A stretch of DNA of 64,000 nt from Gemmata sp051859125 (GCF_051859125.1 NZ_JBHYGG010000201.1:1-64000); one strand, 5' to 3'; counted from the stretch's first letter, positions 50,177 to 59,436 are shown. Notes: generated by a model from the letters alone, not told the origin. Translations and numbers: made by a program.

Positions 50177-51967
50177 TTGCTTCGCTTCACTCTCGCCCTC
50201 GCGCTGCTCGCCTTCGGCCCGCTGCTGCACGCCGCGGACAGGCCCAACGTGGTGCTCATCGTCATCGATGACATGGGCCAGCGCGACCTCGGGTGCTACG
50301 GCAGCACGTTCTACAAGACCCCGAACATTGACCGGATGGCCAAGGACGGGTTGCGGTTCACCGACTTCTACGCGGCGTGCCCGGTGTGCTCGCCCACCCG
50401 CGTCAGCATCCTCACCGGGAAGTACCCGCAGCGCAGCGGCATCACCGACTGGATTCCGGGGCGCGCGGACCGCCCCGACCAGCGCCTCAAGCGGCCGGCC
50501 GTCCCGAACGAACTCGCGCTCGACGAGGTCACGCTCGCGGAGGCGCTCAAGGAGCGCGGCTACGCCACGGCGCACATCGGCAAGTGGCACCTCGGCGGGG
50601 CCGGGTTCGAGCCCACCAAGCAGGGCTTCGACGTGAACATCGCCGGCGACCAGACCGGCACGCCGCGGAGCTACTTCGCGCCGTTCGCGAACAAGGGCGG
50701 TCAGATGCCGGGTCTCGAAAAGGCCGAGGCCGGCGAGTACCTCACCGACCGCCTCGCGGCCGAGGCCGAGAAGTTCCTCGACGCGCACAAGGACAGGCCG
50801 TTCTTCCTCTACATGCCGCACTACGGCGTCCACACGCCGCTCCAGGCCAAGAAGGACGTGGTCGCGAAGTACAACGTGAAGCCGGCCCACGGCCGGCAGA
50901 GCAACCCGGTCTACGCCGCGATGGTCGAGAGCGTGGACGACGCCGTCGGCCGCGTGCTCAAGAAGCTCGACGACCTGAAGCTCAGCGACAACACGCTCGT
51001 CATCTTCACCAGCGACAACGGCGGCCTCGCGACCCTCGAAGGGATGGAGTTCGCCCCGACGATCAACTCCCCGCTCCGCGAGGGCAAGGGGTTCCTCTAC
51101 GAGGGCGGCGTGCGCGTGCCGCTCATCGTGAAGTGGCCCGGCAGGGTGAAGCCCGGAGTCACGGATCAGATCGCGTGCAGCACCGACTTCTTCGCGACGG
51201 CGCTGGAGGCGAGCGGGGAGCGCAAGCCGACCGACCCGAAGACCGACGGCGTCTCGCTGCTGCCCGTCTTCGACGGGAAGAAGCTCGAAGCGCGCGCGCT
51301 GTTCTGGCACTACCCGCACTACGCGAACCAGGGCTCGCGGCCCGGCGGTGCGGTGCGCAGCGGCGACTACAAGCTCATCGAGTTCTACGAGACCGGCCGC
51401 CGCGAGCTGTTCGACGTGAAGAAGGACGTCTCCGAGAGCCGCAACCTCGCGGCGGAGAAGCCCGAGGTGGTGAAGGATCTCGCGGCGAAGCTCGGCGCGT
51501 GGCGCACGGAGGTCGGCGCGAAGATGCCGACGCCGAACCCCGACTACACGCCGAACCCGCAGGCCAAGGACGGGACCATCACCCTGCCCGCCCGCACCGC
51601 ACTCGTCACCGGCGTGATGCTCCGGTTCGAGCCGCTCCCGCACAAGAACACGCTCGGGTTCTGGGTGAACAAGGACGACACCGCGGCGTTCGACTTCACC
51701 GTCGAGACGCCCGGCACGTTCACGGTCGAGGTGCTGCAGGGGTGCGGGAACAAGAGCGGCGGGGCCGAGGTCGAGTTGGCCGTGGGCGACGAGAAGGTCA
51801 CGTTCACGGTGAAGGAGACGGGCGGGTTCCAGGCGTTCGAGGCCCGCGACGTGGGCTCGCTGAAGATCGACAAGGCCGGGCGGTACACGCTGACGGTGCG
51901 GGCCAAGACGAAGCCCGGCGCCGCGGTGATGGACCTGCGGCAGGTCGTGCTGAAGCCGGCGAAGTGA
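50177..51967 (+). CDS. Secreted sulfatase (formylglycine type)
   Basis: The 596-residue enzyme has a signal peptide (LRFTLALALLAFGPLLHAAD) and the sulfatase core. Metal site NVVLIVIDDMG has D31 and D32; the active-site motif is C71-S-P-T-R, whose Cys would be converted to formylglycine. HIGKWHLGG and FTSDNGG are also present. After about 450 residues a small beta-rich domain follows. It hydrolyses sulfate esters, typically on algal or animal polysaccharides. The start is TTG with GGAG seven bases upstream. Confidence 0.92.
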   Translation: MLRFTLALALLAFGPLLHAADRPNVVLIVIDDMGQRDLGCYGSTFYKTPNIDRMAKDGLRFTDFYAACPVCSPTRVSILTGKYPQRSGITDWIPGRADRPDQRLKRPAVPNELALDEVTLAEALKERGYATAHIGKWHLGGAGFEPTKQGFDVNIAGDQTGTPRSYFAPFANKGGQMPGLEKAEAGEYLTDRLAAEAEKFLDAHKDRPFFLYMPHYGVHTPLQAKKDVVAKYNVKPAHGRQSNPVYAAMVESVDDAVGRVLKKLDDLKLSDNTLVIFTSDNGGLATLEGMEFAPTINSPLREGKGFLYEGGVRVPLIVKWPGRVKPGVTDQIACSTDFFATALEASGERKPTDPKTDGVSLLPVFDGKKLEARALFWHYPHYANQGSRPGGAVRSGDYKLIEFYETGRRELFDVKKDVSESRNLAAEKPEVVKDLAAKLGAWRTEVGAKMPTPNPDYTPNPQAKDGTITLPARTALVTGVMLRFEPLPHKNTLGFWVNKDDTAAFDFTVETPGTFTVEVLQGCGNKSGGAEVELAVGDEKVTFTVKETGGFQAFEARDVGSLKIDKAGRYTLTVRAKTKPGAAVMDLRQVVLKPAK

Positions 51968-51980
51968 AACTTGCATCTCG

Positions 51981-52048
51981 GCGGGGGCGTGAGCCCCCGA
52001 GTGAAGCGCGAGCAGAGGACAGAAGCACTCGGGGGCTCACGCCCCCGC
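51981..52048. repeat. Long inverted repeat, 23-bp perfect arms
   Basis: The arms 51981-52003 and 52026-52048 are perfectly complementary and separated by 22 bases. It lies between the convergent sulfatase and lipoprotein genes, and probably terminates both. Its arms read like GGGGGCTCACGCCCCC and may be a dispersed chromosomal element. Confidence 0.75.
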
Positions 52049-52058
52049 TCGCCGGGCC

Positions 52059-52499
52059 TCACTTCCCCGCGGGCTTGGCCGACTTGTCGGCCTTCGGCTG
52101 CTGCTTCTCGGTCCTGGGCTTCTCCGCCTTCGGCACGGCGAGCGCGAGTTCGATCTTCCCCGGGGCGGCGGCGAAGTCCCGCTTCTCCTCGAAGTCGGTG
52201 AACAGCGGCTTGCCGAGCGGCAGCTCGTTGCCCGGCTTGCCGTCGAACCCCTCGACGCGGACCAGGTACGCGCCGGGCTTCACGCCGCGGCCGCGGTCCG
52301 CGGTGTCGAACTTCCCGTCCTTGACGTAGGCGAACCCCTGCGGGGGCTGGGCCGGGTGGTTCGGGTCCGGGTCGAACCACACGACGCCCGCGGGCAGCGG
52401 CGCGCCGCCGTGGGTGACGGTCCCGGCCACGTCGTACAACTTGTCCTCGGCGCAACCGGTCAGGCAGACCAGCACGGCCGCGAGCGTCGCGCGTCGCAT
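52059..52499 (-). CDS. Small lipoprotein paired with DUF1559 gene
   Basis: This 146-residue protein has a lipobox (LAAVLVCLTGCAED). A beta-rich domain follows (YDVAGTVTHGGAPLPAGVVW, GAYLVRVEGFDGKPGNELP) with a Lys/Pro-rich tail. It directly follows the DUF1559 gene on the same strand, the third such pair in the window. Confidence 0.8.
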   Translation of the reverse strand: MRRATLAAVLVCLTGCAEDKLYDVAGTVTHGGAPLPAGVVWFDPDPNHPAQPPQGFAYVKDGKFDTADRGRGVKPGAYLVRVEGFDGKPGNELPLGKPLFTDFEEKRDFAAAPGKIELALAVPKAEKPRTEKQQPKADKSAKPAGK

Positions 52500-52512
52500 G
52501 CGAGCCTCGTGG

Positions 52513-53457
52513 TCAGTTATCGGAGATCACTTCGCCGCCGGTGATGCTCGCCAGCGCCTTGTACGTGGCGAGCGGGATCTGGTCGCGGAGGAACCGGACG
52601 CTCCCGTCGCCCATGCAGAAGTTCGCCCCGCCCGTGTGCGTGCTCCCCATGGCGATGTCGTTGAACGCCGCGACCGACGGGGTGTTCATCGCGTTCACAA
52701 TGTTCCGGCCGCCCGCACAGACCTCGTTCGAGTCGCACCCGCGGACCCACGACCGGTACCGGGTCCCGGTGGTCGCGTTGTCCCACGACATCTCCCCGAT
52801 CAGGATCGAGTTCGAGGTGCCGTCGGTGGCGTCCGTGAGCTTCCGGCCGGCGTCCTCGTCGACCGCCGTCGTGGTGTCGTTCCGGAAGAACCCGCAGGTC
52901 GAGAACCCGCCGTGCCCGCCGGTGGCGTCCACCGGGTACGCCGCCCCGGTCGCCGGGTTGGTCCCCTTCGGCCCGTAGATCGCGTAGTAGTGCATCGTGT
53001 AGGGCGCCTCGCCGGTGTTCGTCGGGACGAGGTCCGGGGCGTTCACGTGGTGCGGGGCCGCGGTCGCCATCTTCTCGCGGGTCGAGGACGGGCAGAGGTA
53101 GGTGCTGACCCGGGTCAGCCCGTACGGGTTGTTCTTGTTCGTCCCGGTGTACGATCCGGCGGCCTTGCTGAACTTCGCGAACAGCGGCCCCTGTTCGATG
53201 TACGGCAGGACGTACACCGACCAGCTCAGTTCGGTCTTCAACTCGCCGGCCCGCGGGAGCGACCCGCGGACGTCGTGCCACGAGTGCATCGCGAGGCCGA
53301 TCTGCTTGAGGTTGTTGGAGCACTTCATCCGGGCGGCGGCCTCGCGGACCTTCTGCACCGCGGGCAGCAACAGGCCGATCAGAATGGCGATGATGGCGAT
53401 GACGACCAGCAGCTCGATGAGCGTGAACGCGCGGTACCGACAGGGGGACCTGGACAT
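52513..53457 (-). CDS. DUF1559 prepilin-like protein
   Basis: The 314-residue protein starts MSRSPCRYRAFTLIELLVVI and continues with the prepilin helix and the CSNNLKQIGLAMHSWHD signature. The end has FCMGDGSVRFLRDQIPLATY. The ATG at 53457 follows a GGAAGAG. It probably forms surface appendage-like structures with the adjacent lipoprotein. Confidence 0.92.
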   Translation of the reverse strand: MSRSPCRYRAFTLIELLVVIAIIAILIGLLLPAVQKVREAAARMKCSNNLKQIGLAMHSWHDVRGSLPRAGELKTELSWSVYVLPYIEQGPLFAKFSKAAGSYTGTNKNNPYGLTRVSTYLCPSSTREKMATAAPHHVNAPDLVPTNTGEAPYTMHYYAIYGPKGTNPATGAAYPVDATGGHGGFSTCGFFRNDTTTAVDEDAGRKLTDATDGTSNSILIGEMSWDNATTGTRYRSWVRGCDSNEVCAGGRNIVNAMNTPSVAAFNDIAMGSTHTGGANFCMGDGSVRFLRDQIPLATYKALASITGGEVISDN

Positions 53458-53645
53458 TGGCTCTTCCTTCGGGAGATAAGGAAAACCGACTGCGACGCTG
53501 GACAGAAATGATGGAGACCTAACGGGAACAGAGCGGCCCCGTCGGCGGTTGGACACGAAAACTTCACCCGCGGCACCCCGGCCGGCGCAACAGAAAGGCC
53601 CGGCGGAACTTGCGCCCCGCCGGGCCTGAACGCTTTTTGCTTTTG

Positions 53646-53707
53646 GCCACGGGGCTTGCCCCCGTGGTGCCGGCCCGCCTGAAGGCCACGGGGGCAAGCC
53701 CCGTGGC
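53646..53707. repeat. Long inverted repeat, 22-bp perfect arms
   Basis: The arms 53646-53667 and 53686-53707 are perfectly complementary around an 18-base loop. It lies in the roughly 345-base gap between the leftward DUF1559 gene and the rightward PII gene; I see no other feature in that gap. Confidence 0.75.
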
Positions 53708-53803
53708 TCGACGGAGGCGGCGAGCTGGGAGCGTCAGCGACCGGAGGTGCGCCCATCCGGTGGTTGTCGCACACCGGCACCTCGGGCGCACTAAAATCGC
53801 GGT

Positions 53804-54118
53804 ATGAAGCAGCTCACCATCGTCGTGAAGCCGTTCCGGGCCGAGGCGGTGCTGCGGGTGATCGCCGACCTCGGCGTGACCGCGTGCGCCGTCCGCGAGG
53901 CGAAGGGGTACGGCCGCCAGAAGGGGTACCTCGACCGGTACCGCGGGTCGGAGTACAGCGCCGCGTACCTGCCGAAGGTGGAGATCACCGTGTGGGTGAC
54001 GGACGAGCAGGCGACCGAACTCGGGGACAAGCTCCCGAAGGTCGCCCGCACGGGCCGCATCGGCGACGGGAAGGTGTTCGTCGTCCCGATGGCGTGGCCC
54101 GAGCCGCTCGAGTTCTGA
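53804..54118 (+). CDS. P-II family nitrogen-regulator-like protein
   Basis: The 104-residue protein follows the PII fold: MKQLTIVVKPFRAEAVLRVI, a T-loop region REAKGYGRQKGYLDRYRGSE, then ARTGRIGDGKVFVVPM. PII proteins sense ATP/ADP and 2-oxoglutarate and bind targets such as AmtB. No amtB or glnA lies beside it. The T-loop Tyr is replaced by a region with Tyr/Ala, so modification is uncertain. Confidence 0.85.
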   Translation: MKQLTIVVKPFRAEAVLRVIADLGVTACAVREAKGYGRQKGYLDRYRGSEYSAAYLPKVEITVWVTDEQATELGDKLPKVARTGRIGDGKVFVVPMAWPEPLEF

Positions 54119-54151
54119 GCGCGGCGTCCCCGGTTGCTGTCCTCGGTGGTG

Positions 54152-54228
54152 GCGGGCCGCCACGGAGGGCGGCCCCTACAAACCCAGCGCCAAATGTCTG
54201 GTAGGGGCCGCCCTCCGTGGCGGCCCGC
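54152..54228. repeat. Long inverted repeat, 28-bp perfect arms
   Basis: The arms 54152-54179 and 54201-54228 are perfectly complementary. It lies 33 bases after the PII stop, in the 344-base gap before the cytochrome c'-like gene. One arm recurs at 59528-59555 with a single difference, so this is a dispersed element. Confidence 0.78.
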
Positions 54229-54462
54229 GTGAGGGCTCCGGATTCCACCCGGTGTCCGCCCCTGCCCGCCTTCTGGACACCCCGCGGCCCCTTCCGAACG
54301 CCGGGCGCGGGCGATTTCCAACTTGGCGGAATGGACACTGGCAACTCGCGCCGCCGTACCCAATAATACTCCCGCGAGGCCACCGGACCCGCCTCGAACA
54401 ACACCCGCGCGGGTCCGATTCACCCCTCTCGCTTCCGTGGTTCCTCCCCAGGAGACGTCTTC

Positions 54463-55212
54463 GTGACCACCCGTATCCGCATGACGGTCGGCAGCATCGC
54501 CCTGCTCGCCGGCGCGTGCTCGATTGCCGCCGCCGCGGCCCCGGCCCTGCCCGCCGAGAGCTACAAGAAGGCCGCCGAGGCCGACATCGCCCTGCTGAAG
54601 AAGCACATCGAGACGTGCGACACCGAGCCGACGCAGGCGAAGCGGTTCGCCCCGACGGCCAAGGCGGTGGCCCTGATGATCGCCCTGTACGGCGAGGCGA
54701 CCGGCGACGAGGCGCTCCGCGACGGCGCGGTGAAGGCCGCCGAGGCGATCGCCAAGAAGGACTTCAAGGGGGCCGCCGCGGCCGCCAAGGACCTGGCCCC
54801 GAAGGGCACCGGCAAGCCGCTGGCCGCCGGCAAGCTCCACGAGAAGGCGAAGTTCGGCCTCGAAGAGGCGATGTCGCCGTTCCGCGGCAGCAAGGTCGGC
54901 GGGCTGAACATCGAGAAGGACATCCGCGACGCGATGAAGAGCGGCACCGCCGACCCCGCCGCGCTCCAGCTCCTCGCGGTCCGCACCGCCGCCCTGGGCG
55001 AGTTCACCGTCGCATTCCCCAACGACAAGGCCAAGACCAACAAGGGCAACGAGGCCAAGTGGGACAAGTGGAGCAAGGACATGGTCGAGCTGAGCAAGAA
55101 GCTCGACGCCGAGGCCGCCAAGGGCAAGGGGGCCGACGCCAAGGAGATCGTGAAGACGCTCAAGCTCCTCGACGCGAAGTGCTCGGACTGCCACAACGAG
55201 TTCCGGGACTGA
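54463..55212 (+). CDS. Exported cytochrome c'-like protein
   Basis: The 249-residue protein has a signal peptide (VGSIALLAGACSIAAAAAPA) and an Ala/Lys-rich helical body. It ends with a single heme-binding motif, KCSDCHNEF (CxxCH), next to the C-terminus as in cytochrome c' proteins. It probably binds one heme c in the periplasm. The GTG start follows AGGAG. A canonical terminator follows. Confidence 0.8.
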   Translation: MTTRIRMTVGSIALLAGACSIAAAAAPALPAESYKKAAEADIALLKKHIETCDTEPTQAKRFAPTAKAVALMIALYGEATGDEALRDGAVKAAEAIAKKDFKGAAAAAKDLAPKGTGKPLAAGKLHEKAKFGLEEAMSPFRGSKVGGLNIEKDIRDAMKSGTADPAALQLLAVRTAALGEFTVAFPNDKAKTNKGNEAKWDKWSKDMVELSKKLDAEAAKGKGADAKEIVKTLKLLDAKCSDCHNEFRD

Positions 55213-55238
55213 CCCGGTGGTCGCGAGCGTCCGTGCGA

Positions 55239-55265
55239 ACGGGGGCCGCTTGGCCCCCGTTTTTC
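55239..55265 (+). terminator. Intrinsic terminator of the cytochrome c'-like gene
   Basis: ACGGGGGCC (55239-55247) pairs with GGCCCCCGT (55252-55260) around GCTT, followed directly by a T-run. It is the only classical hairpin-plus-T-run terminator I found in the window. Confidence 0.85.
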
Positions 55266-55335
55266 GTTGCCGGTGATCGGTGGCCAGTGCCACCAGAACC
55301 CAATTCCTCGTGGTTGTGCGCGAGGGGTGGGCGCG

Positions 55336-55815
55336 TCAGCGCTGCTTCTCGAACCGGTGGACGAGGCGGCGGCTGTTGACGTCGAGCGCCTTGAGGATGC
55401 TGATGACCGTTTCGGTGGGGATCTGGGCGTTGATGGCCCAGAGGAGAACCAGAAGGTTCTCTTTACCCGTCTTGAGTTGATCGAGGATGGTGTCGAGGAG
55501 CTCCTTGTGCTCCTTGAACTCCCGTTCGAGCAGGCCGAAGTCGCCGCGGTCCAGTTCGACCCAGAAGCACTTGCCCTGAAGGTGTTCGACCCACCGCGCC
55601 CGCAGGTAGCCCATCCAGTGCTTCTCGACCCACCGCTGGATGCACCCCTCGCCCAGATCGTACCCCGCCTTCTCGCTCTCGATCCACTTGTGCTTGTTCT
55701 CTTCTTCGATGCACTCGGTGTACACGCTCTTGGCCGGGACGGGGGCCGGGGCGGGTGCCGGCCAGTCCGCGACGCCGCACGCGGCCGAGGCGTTCACCGG
55801 GAGAGTGGTGGTCAT
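55336..55815 (-). CDS. Conserved-looking hypothetical protein
   Basis: This 159-residue protein contains a Trp-rich helical segment (IQRWVEKHWMGYLRARWVEH, then LQGKCFWVELDRGDFGLL) and a coiled-coil-like region (EFKEHKELLDTILDQLKTGK). It has no signal peptide. The start is taken at ATG 55815; the ribosome site is weak. I recall similar WVxxHWxGxLRARW proteins in Planctomycetes but no function. Confidence 0.6.
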   Translation of the reverse strand: MTTTLPVNASAACGVADWPAPAPAPVPAKSVYTECIEEENKHKWIESEKAGYDLGEGCIQRWVEKHWMGYLRARWVEHLQGKCFWVELDRGDFGLLEREFKEHKELLDTILDQLKTGKENLLVLLWAINAQIPTETVISILKALDVNSRRLVHRFEKQR

Positions 55816-55944
55816 GAGCGTCACCCCACACTCCCGAGGGCCGGGCGGATTCGCCCCGGGAGGCCATTTGAGGATATTCAGTCTACTCACCAACCGCACG
55901 ACTCGGCAAGCTGGGCTAACCGTGCCGGCCGGAGAGGTCGCGAG

Positions 55945-56016
55945 TCCTCCCGGCGGGGCTCGAACCCGCGACCACCGGCTTATAAGGCCGGCGCTCTGCC
56001 GCTGAGCTACGGGAGG
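55945..56016 (-). tRNA. tRNA-Ile (TAT)
   Basis: The acceptor CCTCCCG pairs with CGGGAGG. The D arm is GCTC/GAGC. The anticodon stem CCGGC/GCCGG closes the loop CTTATAA, giving TAT for the rare AUA codon. The T arm is GCGGG TTCGAGC CCCGC. The discriminator is A; the trailer is CTC, not the CTG of the array. Confidence 0.92.
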
Positions 56017-56086
56017 GGGCGGTGCCGGTCGGGCGTATGCCGTCGCGTATCATCGCTCCCTCCTTTCCTCAGATCACCCTGGCGGT

Positions 56087-56851
56087 TCACCGCGCCAGGT
56101 AGCCGCCGTCCACGAACAGCACCTGCCCCGTCACGTAGCTGCCGGCGTCGCTGCACAGCATGAGCGCCGGGCCGACCAGCTCGTGCGGCTGCGCCCAGCG
56201 GCCCAGCGCCGTGCGGTCGGCGAACGCCTGCTTCTCGGGGTCGGACAGCACGGACATCGGCATGTCGGTGAGGAACGGTCCCGGGGCGAGGCAGTTCACC
56301 GTCACCCCGAACGGCCCCAGGTCCAGCGCGCTGGCCTTCGCCATGCCGATCAGCGCCGCCTTCGTCGCCGAGTACACGTTCCGCCGCTCCTTCGACACCT
56401 GCGCCATGATCGAGGAGATGTGAACGACCCGCCCCCAGCGGCGGTCCTTCATCTGCGGAACCAGTTCCCGGGTCAAGGCCATTACCGACGTCAGGTTGAC
56501 CTCCACGACGCGGTCCCACGTCTCGTCGGTGATCGCGTCGATGGCCTGCGGGGCGTTCATCCCGGCGTTGTTCACGAGGACGTCGACCCGGCCCATCCTG
56601 TCGAGCGCGAACCGGGCCAACTTCTTGACGTCGTCGCGGTTCGAGACGTCGGCGACGCAGTACGCCCCCTTGCGACCGGTGCCGGCGAGGATGAACTCGA
56701 GGGCGTCCTTCAACTCGCCCTCGTGCCGGCTGGCGATGACGACGTCGGCCCCGGCCTCCGCGAACCCGCGGGCCAGCGCCCGCCCGAGCCCCTTGTTCCC
56801 CCCGGTGACGAGGGCCACCCGACCGGTCAAATCGAATACATTGGTCGGCAT
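56087..56851 (-). CDS. Short-chain dehydrogenase/reductase (SDR)
   Basis: The protein is about 254 residues. The Rossmann signature TGGNKGLG lies near the N-terminus, NNAG follows near residue 90, and the catalytic HISS...YSATK set is near 140-160. The C-terminal TGQVLFVDGGYLAR is typical of classical SDRs. It uses NAD(P)H to oxidise or reduce an unidentified alcohol or sugar. I used the ATG at 56851 just after GGCGGGA; a GTG four codons upstream is possible. Confidence 0.92.
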   Translation of the reverse strand: MPTNVFDLTGRVALVTGGNKGLGRALARGFAEAGADVVIASRHEGELKDALEFILAGTGRKGAYCVADVSNRDDVKKLARFALDRMGRVDVLVNNAGMNAPQAIDAITDETWDRVVEVNLTSVMALTRELVPQMKDRRWGRVVHISSIMAQVSKERRNVYSATKAALIGMAKASALDLGPFGVTVNCLAPGPFLTDMPMSVLSDPEKQAFADRTALGRWAQPHELVGPALMLCSDAGSYVTGQVLFVDGGYLAR

Positions 56852-56977
56852 TCCCGCCACCACACATGATCAGTTCGTGGGCAATTCGTGTACAAACAGT
56901 GTAACACCGGTGCCCGGGGATGTGGCAAGTGAAAAACGTCACAAGAACCCGAAGGGGTTCGGATCGGATCGACCAAG

Positions 56978-58171
56978 TCAATCACTCGCCTGTACATCCG
57001 AAACGTTCGGTGCATTGAAATTGATCGGCACGGACAGCGACAACAACGTGACGTCGTCCTCGTGGCGAACTTGCGCGAGCAGGTCGGTCGCGACGGCGTC
57101 CACGAACTGTTGGCCGGTGCGGGCGGCGTGTCGGGCGGCGATTTCGGGCAGGCGCGAACCGTCGTCCGGGCCGGGGTCGCCGTCGGGCCGGGTGCCGTCG
57201 GTCGCGACGAGGAGCGTGTCGCCGGGCTTCAGCGCGGCAACGTGCGAGGGGTAGGTCGTCTCGGCGATCCCGAGGAACGGCCCCGGGATGTTCCAGGCCG
57301 CGGGCGGCCCGTTCGCGGGGAGGTAGAGCGGGGCCGGCAGCCCGGCGCGGGCGATCGACAGCGCCCCCGACTCGTCGAGGAGGCCGGCGACCAGCGAAAC
57401 GAGCGGGGCGTCTTCCAGTTCGAGCCGCAGGAGCGCGAGGTTCGCTTCCGCGAGCAGCGTACCGGCCGGTGCGGTCGGCTTCTCGCGGGCCGCCTCGCGC
57501 ACCGTCTCGGCGACGAACGTTCCGAGCAACCCGCCGGCGGTCGTGTGGCCGATGACGTCCCCGACCAGGAACAGCGTGCGGCCCCGGTCGAGGGCGTGGA
57601 CCGCGTAGAAGTCGCCGCCGTTGCGGGACCGCGGGCGGTGGCACACGGCGAACGCGGCGTTCGCCGCGGCGGGGAGCGCTCGCTGGAGCAGCGCCAACCG
57701 AACGCGGCGGGTGAGGTCGAGTTCGCGGTCGATCTGGGCGAACGTGCGGGTGAGCTGGTCGCCGACGAGCCGGGCCTCGGCGGCGCGGCTCGCGACGCGG
57801 CCGGCGGCCGCCCGCGAGCGCGCCGCCGATCGCACCTGCGCCGCCAGCACGGCCGGCTCGACGGGCCGCACCAGCACCGCGTCGGCCCCGGCGTCGAGCC
57901 CGCGGGCGGCCGCGGCGGGGTCGCTGGCTCCGAGCACCCACACGATCGGGAGGATCTCGTCGCCGAGTTCGGCCCGCCACCGGCGCGTTTGAGCGGCGGC
58001 CGCGGTCACCTGATCGCCCGCGTCGAGGACCGCGGCGTCGATGCCCGAGAAGCTCACGGTCGGGGCCGAACCGAGCGCGTGGTCGCGCACGGCGCACCCC
58101 GCGGCGGCGAGGGCGTCGCGGAGGTCGCCGGGGGCGGCGGGGAACGCGCTCAGTAGAACGGTGGACGGCAT
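56978..58171 (-). CDS. SpoIIE/PP2C-type phosphatase with degenerate receiver domain
   Basis: The 397-residue protein has an N-terminal receiver-like domain (1-115, LSAFPAAPGDLRDALAAAG, GLDAGADAVLVRPVEPAVL). A helical linker and an RsbU/SpoIIE phosphatase domain follow (about 165-390: NGGDFYAVHALDRGRTLFLV, GDVIGHTTAGGLLGTFVAE, DTLLVATDGTRPDGDPG). The phospho-acceptor Asp of the receiver is not obvious. Such proteins dephosphorylate anti-sigma antagonists. The gene diverges from the bifunctional-nuclease gene. Confidence 0.85.
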   Translation of the reverse strand: MPSTVLLSAFPAAPGDLRDALAAAGCAVRDHALGSAPTVSFSGIDAAVLDAGDQVTAAAAQTRRWRAELGDEILPIVWVLGASDPAAAARGLDAGADAVLVRPVEPAVLAAQVRSAARSRAAAGRVASRAAEARLVGDQLTRTFAQIDRELDLTRRVRLALLQRALPAAANAAFAVCHRPRSRNGGDFYAVHALDRGRTLFLVGDVIGHTTAGGLLGTFVAETVREAAREKPTAPAGTLLAEANLALLRLELEDAPLVSLVAGLLDESGALSIARAGLPAPLYLPANGPPAAWNIPGPFLGIAETTYPSHVAALKPGDTLLVATDGTRPDGDPGPDDGSRLPEIAARHAARTGQQFVDAVATDLLAQVRHEDDVTLLSLSVPINFNAPNVSDVQASD

Positions 58172-58268
58172 GGTACAATTCGGGGGTGTCGCCGGGCCGC
58201 AGGGCGCGGACCGGTCCCCAACACTAAACACTCGCGGCGAATCGCGGAACACCAACCCGGAGACGGCC

Positions 58269-58670
58269 GTGCCCGTGCAGATGGAACTCCGCCGGATCAT
58301 CATCAGCGAGGTCGACGACCACCAGGTCATCATCCTCAAGGAAGTGGACGGCGAGCGGAGCTTCCCGATCGTGATCGGCATCTTCGAGGCGACGAGCATC
58401 GACCGCCGGGTGAAGGGGATGCAGTCCCCGCGGCCGCTGACGCACGACCTGATCGTGGCCGTCGTCGATCAACTCGGCGGCGAGATCCAGGACATCGTCA
58501 TCAGCGACCTGGAGGAGCACACGTACTTCGCGAAGCTCCGGGTCCGCCGGGACGGCGACCTCGTCGAGATCGACTGCCGCCCGAGCGACGCGATCGCCGT
58601 GGCGGTGACCGCGAAGGTGCCCATCTACGTCAGCGAGCAGGTGCTCGGCGAGGCGCTGGAAGAAGACTGA
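58269..58670 (+). CDS. Bifunctional nuclease family protein (DUF151)
   Basis: The 133-residue protein shows the DUF151/BFN pattern: VILKEVDGERSFPIVIGIFE, RPLTHDLIVAVVDQLGGEIQ, DIVISDLEEHTYFAKLRV and CRPSDAIAVAVTAKVPIYVS. Family members have been linked to nuclease activity; the cellular role is not settled. The GTG at 58269 has GGAG six bases upstream. Confidence 0.9.
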   Translation: MPVQMELRRIIISEVDDHQVIILKEVDGERSFPIVIGIFEATSIDRRVKGMQSPRPLTHDLIVAVVDQLGGEIQDIVISDLEEHTYFAKLRVRRDGDLVEIDCRPSDAIAVAVTAKVPIYVSEQVLGEALEED

Positions 58671-58677
58671 CGGTCAT

Positions 58678-58840
58678 CAGGTCGGCACGTCGTCAGGAAC
58701 CCCAGTGCTTCCGCACCGGGCTAAAGACGGCGGCCCCTCCGGGGCGGGAACCCAGAACCGGGAACTCGTTCTCTTCACCCCCGTAGGGGGTCGGCGTCTC
58801 TAGCCCGGTGCGGAAGCACTGGGGCACGTTTGCCGACCTG
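58678..58840. repeat. MITE-like element with nested inverted repeats
   Basis: The outer arms 58678-58687 and 58831-58840 are complementary. Inner 24-base arms, 58700-58723 and 58801-58824, are perfectly complementary. The 77-base centre has no ORF. It sits between the convergent DUF151 and thioredoxin genes. The structure resembles a miniature inverted-repeat element; no target duplication is evident. Confidence 0.65.
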
Positions 58841-58847
58841 AGGACTC

Positions 58848-59408
58848 TCAGTCGTTGTGGATCTTCCGCAGCCGCGGCGAGAGCCGCAGGATCCACTGCA
58901 CCCGCTCGAACTCGTTGAGCCAGTCTTGTGCGATCTGCTGCTGGACCGGGTCGCCGGCCTTCACGAGTCCGGTCCCGCACGTCTCCCCGATCTGCGACGC
59001 CACGAGCTGGCGGTACTTCGCGAGGGTGCGCTCGCCGTACCGGGCGACCTCGTGGCCGTCCTCCGAGAAGAACACCGCGACCGGGACGCGGTTCCCGCCG
59101 TTGATCTTCAGCGCGGCCTGCGCGTCGGCGTGCTCGTCGCGGTCGAGGTAGTGGGTGACGATGACCGGCGCGACCTCGGCGAACCGCTCGAAGATCGGGC
59201 ACTGGCCGGCGCAGTCGCCGCACCACGCCCCCGCGAGCACGAGCACGTTCGTGCGGCGGGTGAACTTGCCCAGGAGTTGCTTCTGCGCGTCGGTGAGCGT
59301 GGTCTGCTCGGCGGCGCGCGCCCACTTGGCGCGGTCCGCGTCGGTGCCGTACTTGGCGAGGAACGCCGGCAGCGGCAGCCCCGCGGTGAACTTGTCGAAG
59401 AGGTTCAT
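58848..59408 (-). CDS. Thioredoxin-family protein
   Basis: This 186-residue protein contains VLVLAGAWCGDCAGQCPIFE, with redox CxxC, then THYLDRDEHADAQAALKING and NRVPVAVFFSEDGHEVARYG with the cis-Pro of the thioredoxin fold. It has no signal peptide, so it is probably cytoplasmic. The ATG at 59408 has only a weak ribosome site, but the frame upstream is repeat DNA. Confidence 0.85.
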   Translation of the reverse strand: MNLFDKFTAGLPLPAFLAKYGTDADRAKWARAAEQTTLTDAQKQLLGKFTRRTNVLVLAGAWCGDCAGQCPIFERFAEVAPVIVTHYLDRDEHADAQAALKINGGNRVPVAVFFSEDGHEVARYGERTLAKYRQLVASQIGETCGTGLVKAGDPVQQQIAQDWLNEFERVQWILRLSPRLRKIHND

Positions 59409-59436
59409 GGGATTGGTCCGAACTGGTTTCTGAACG

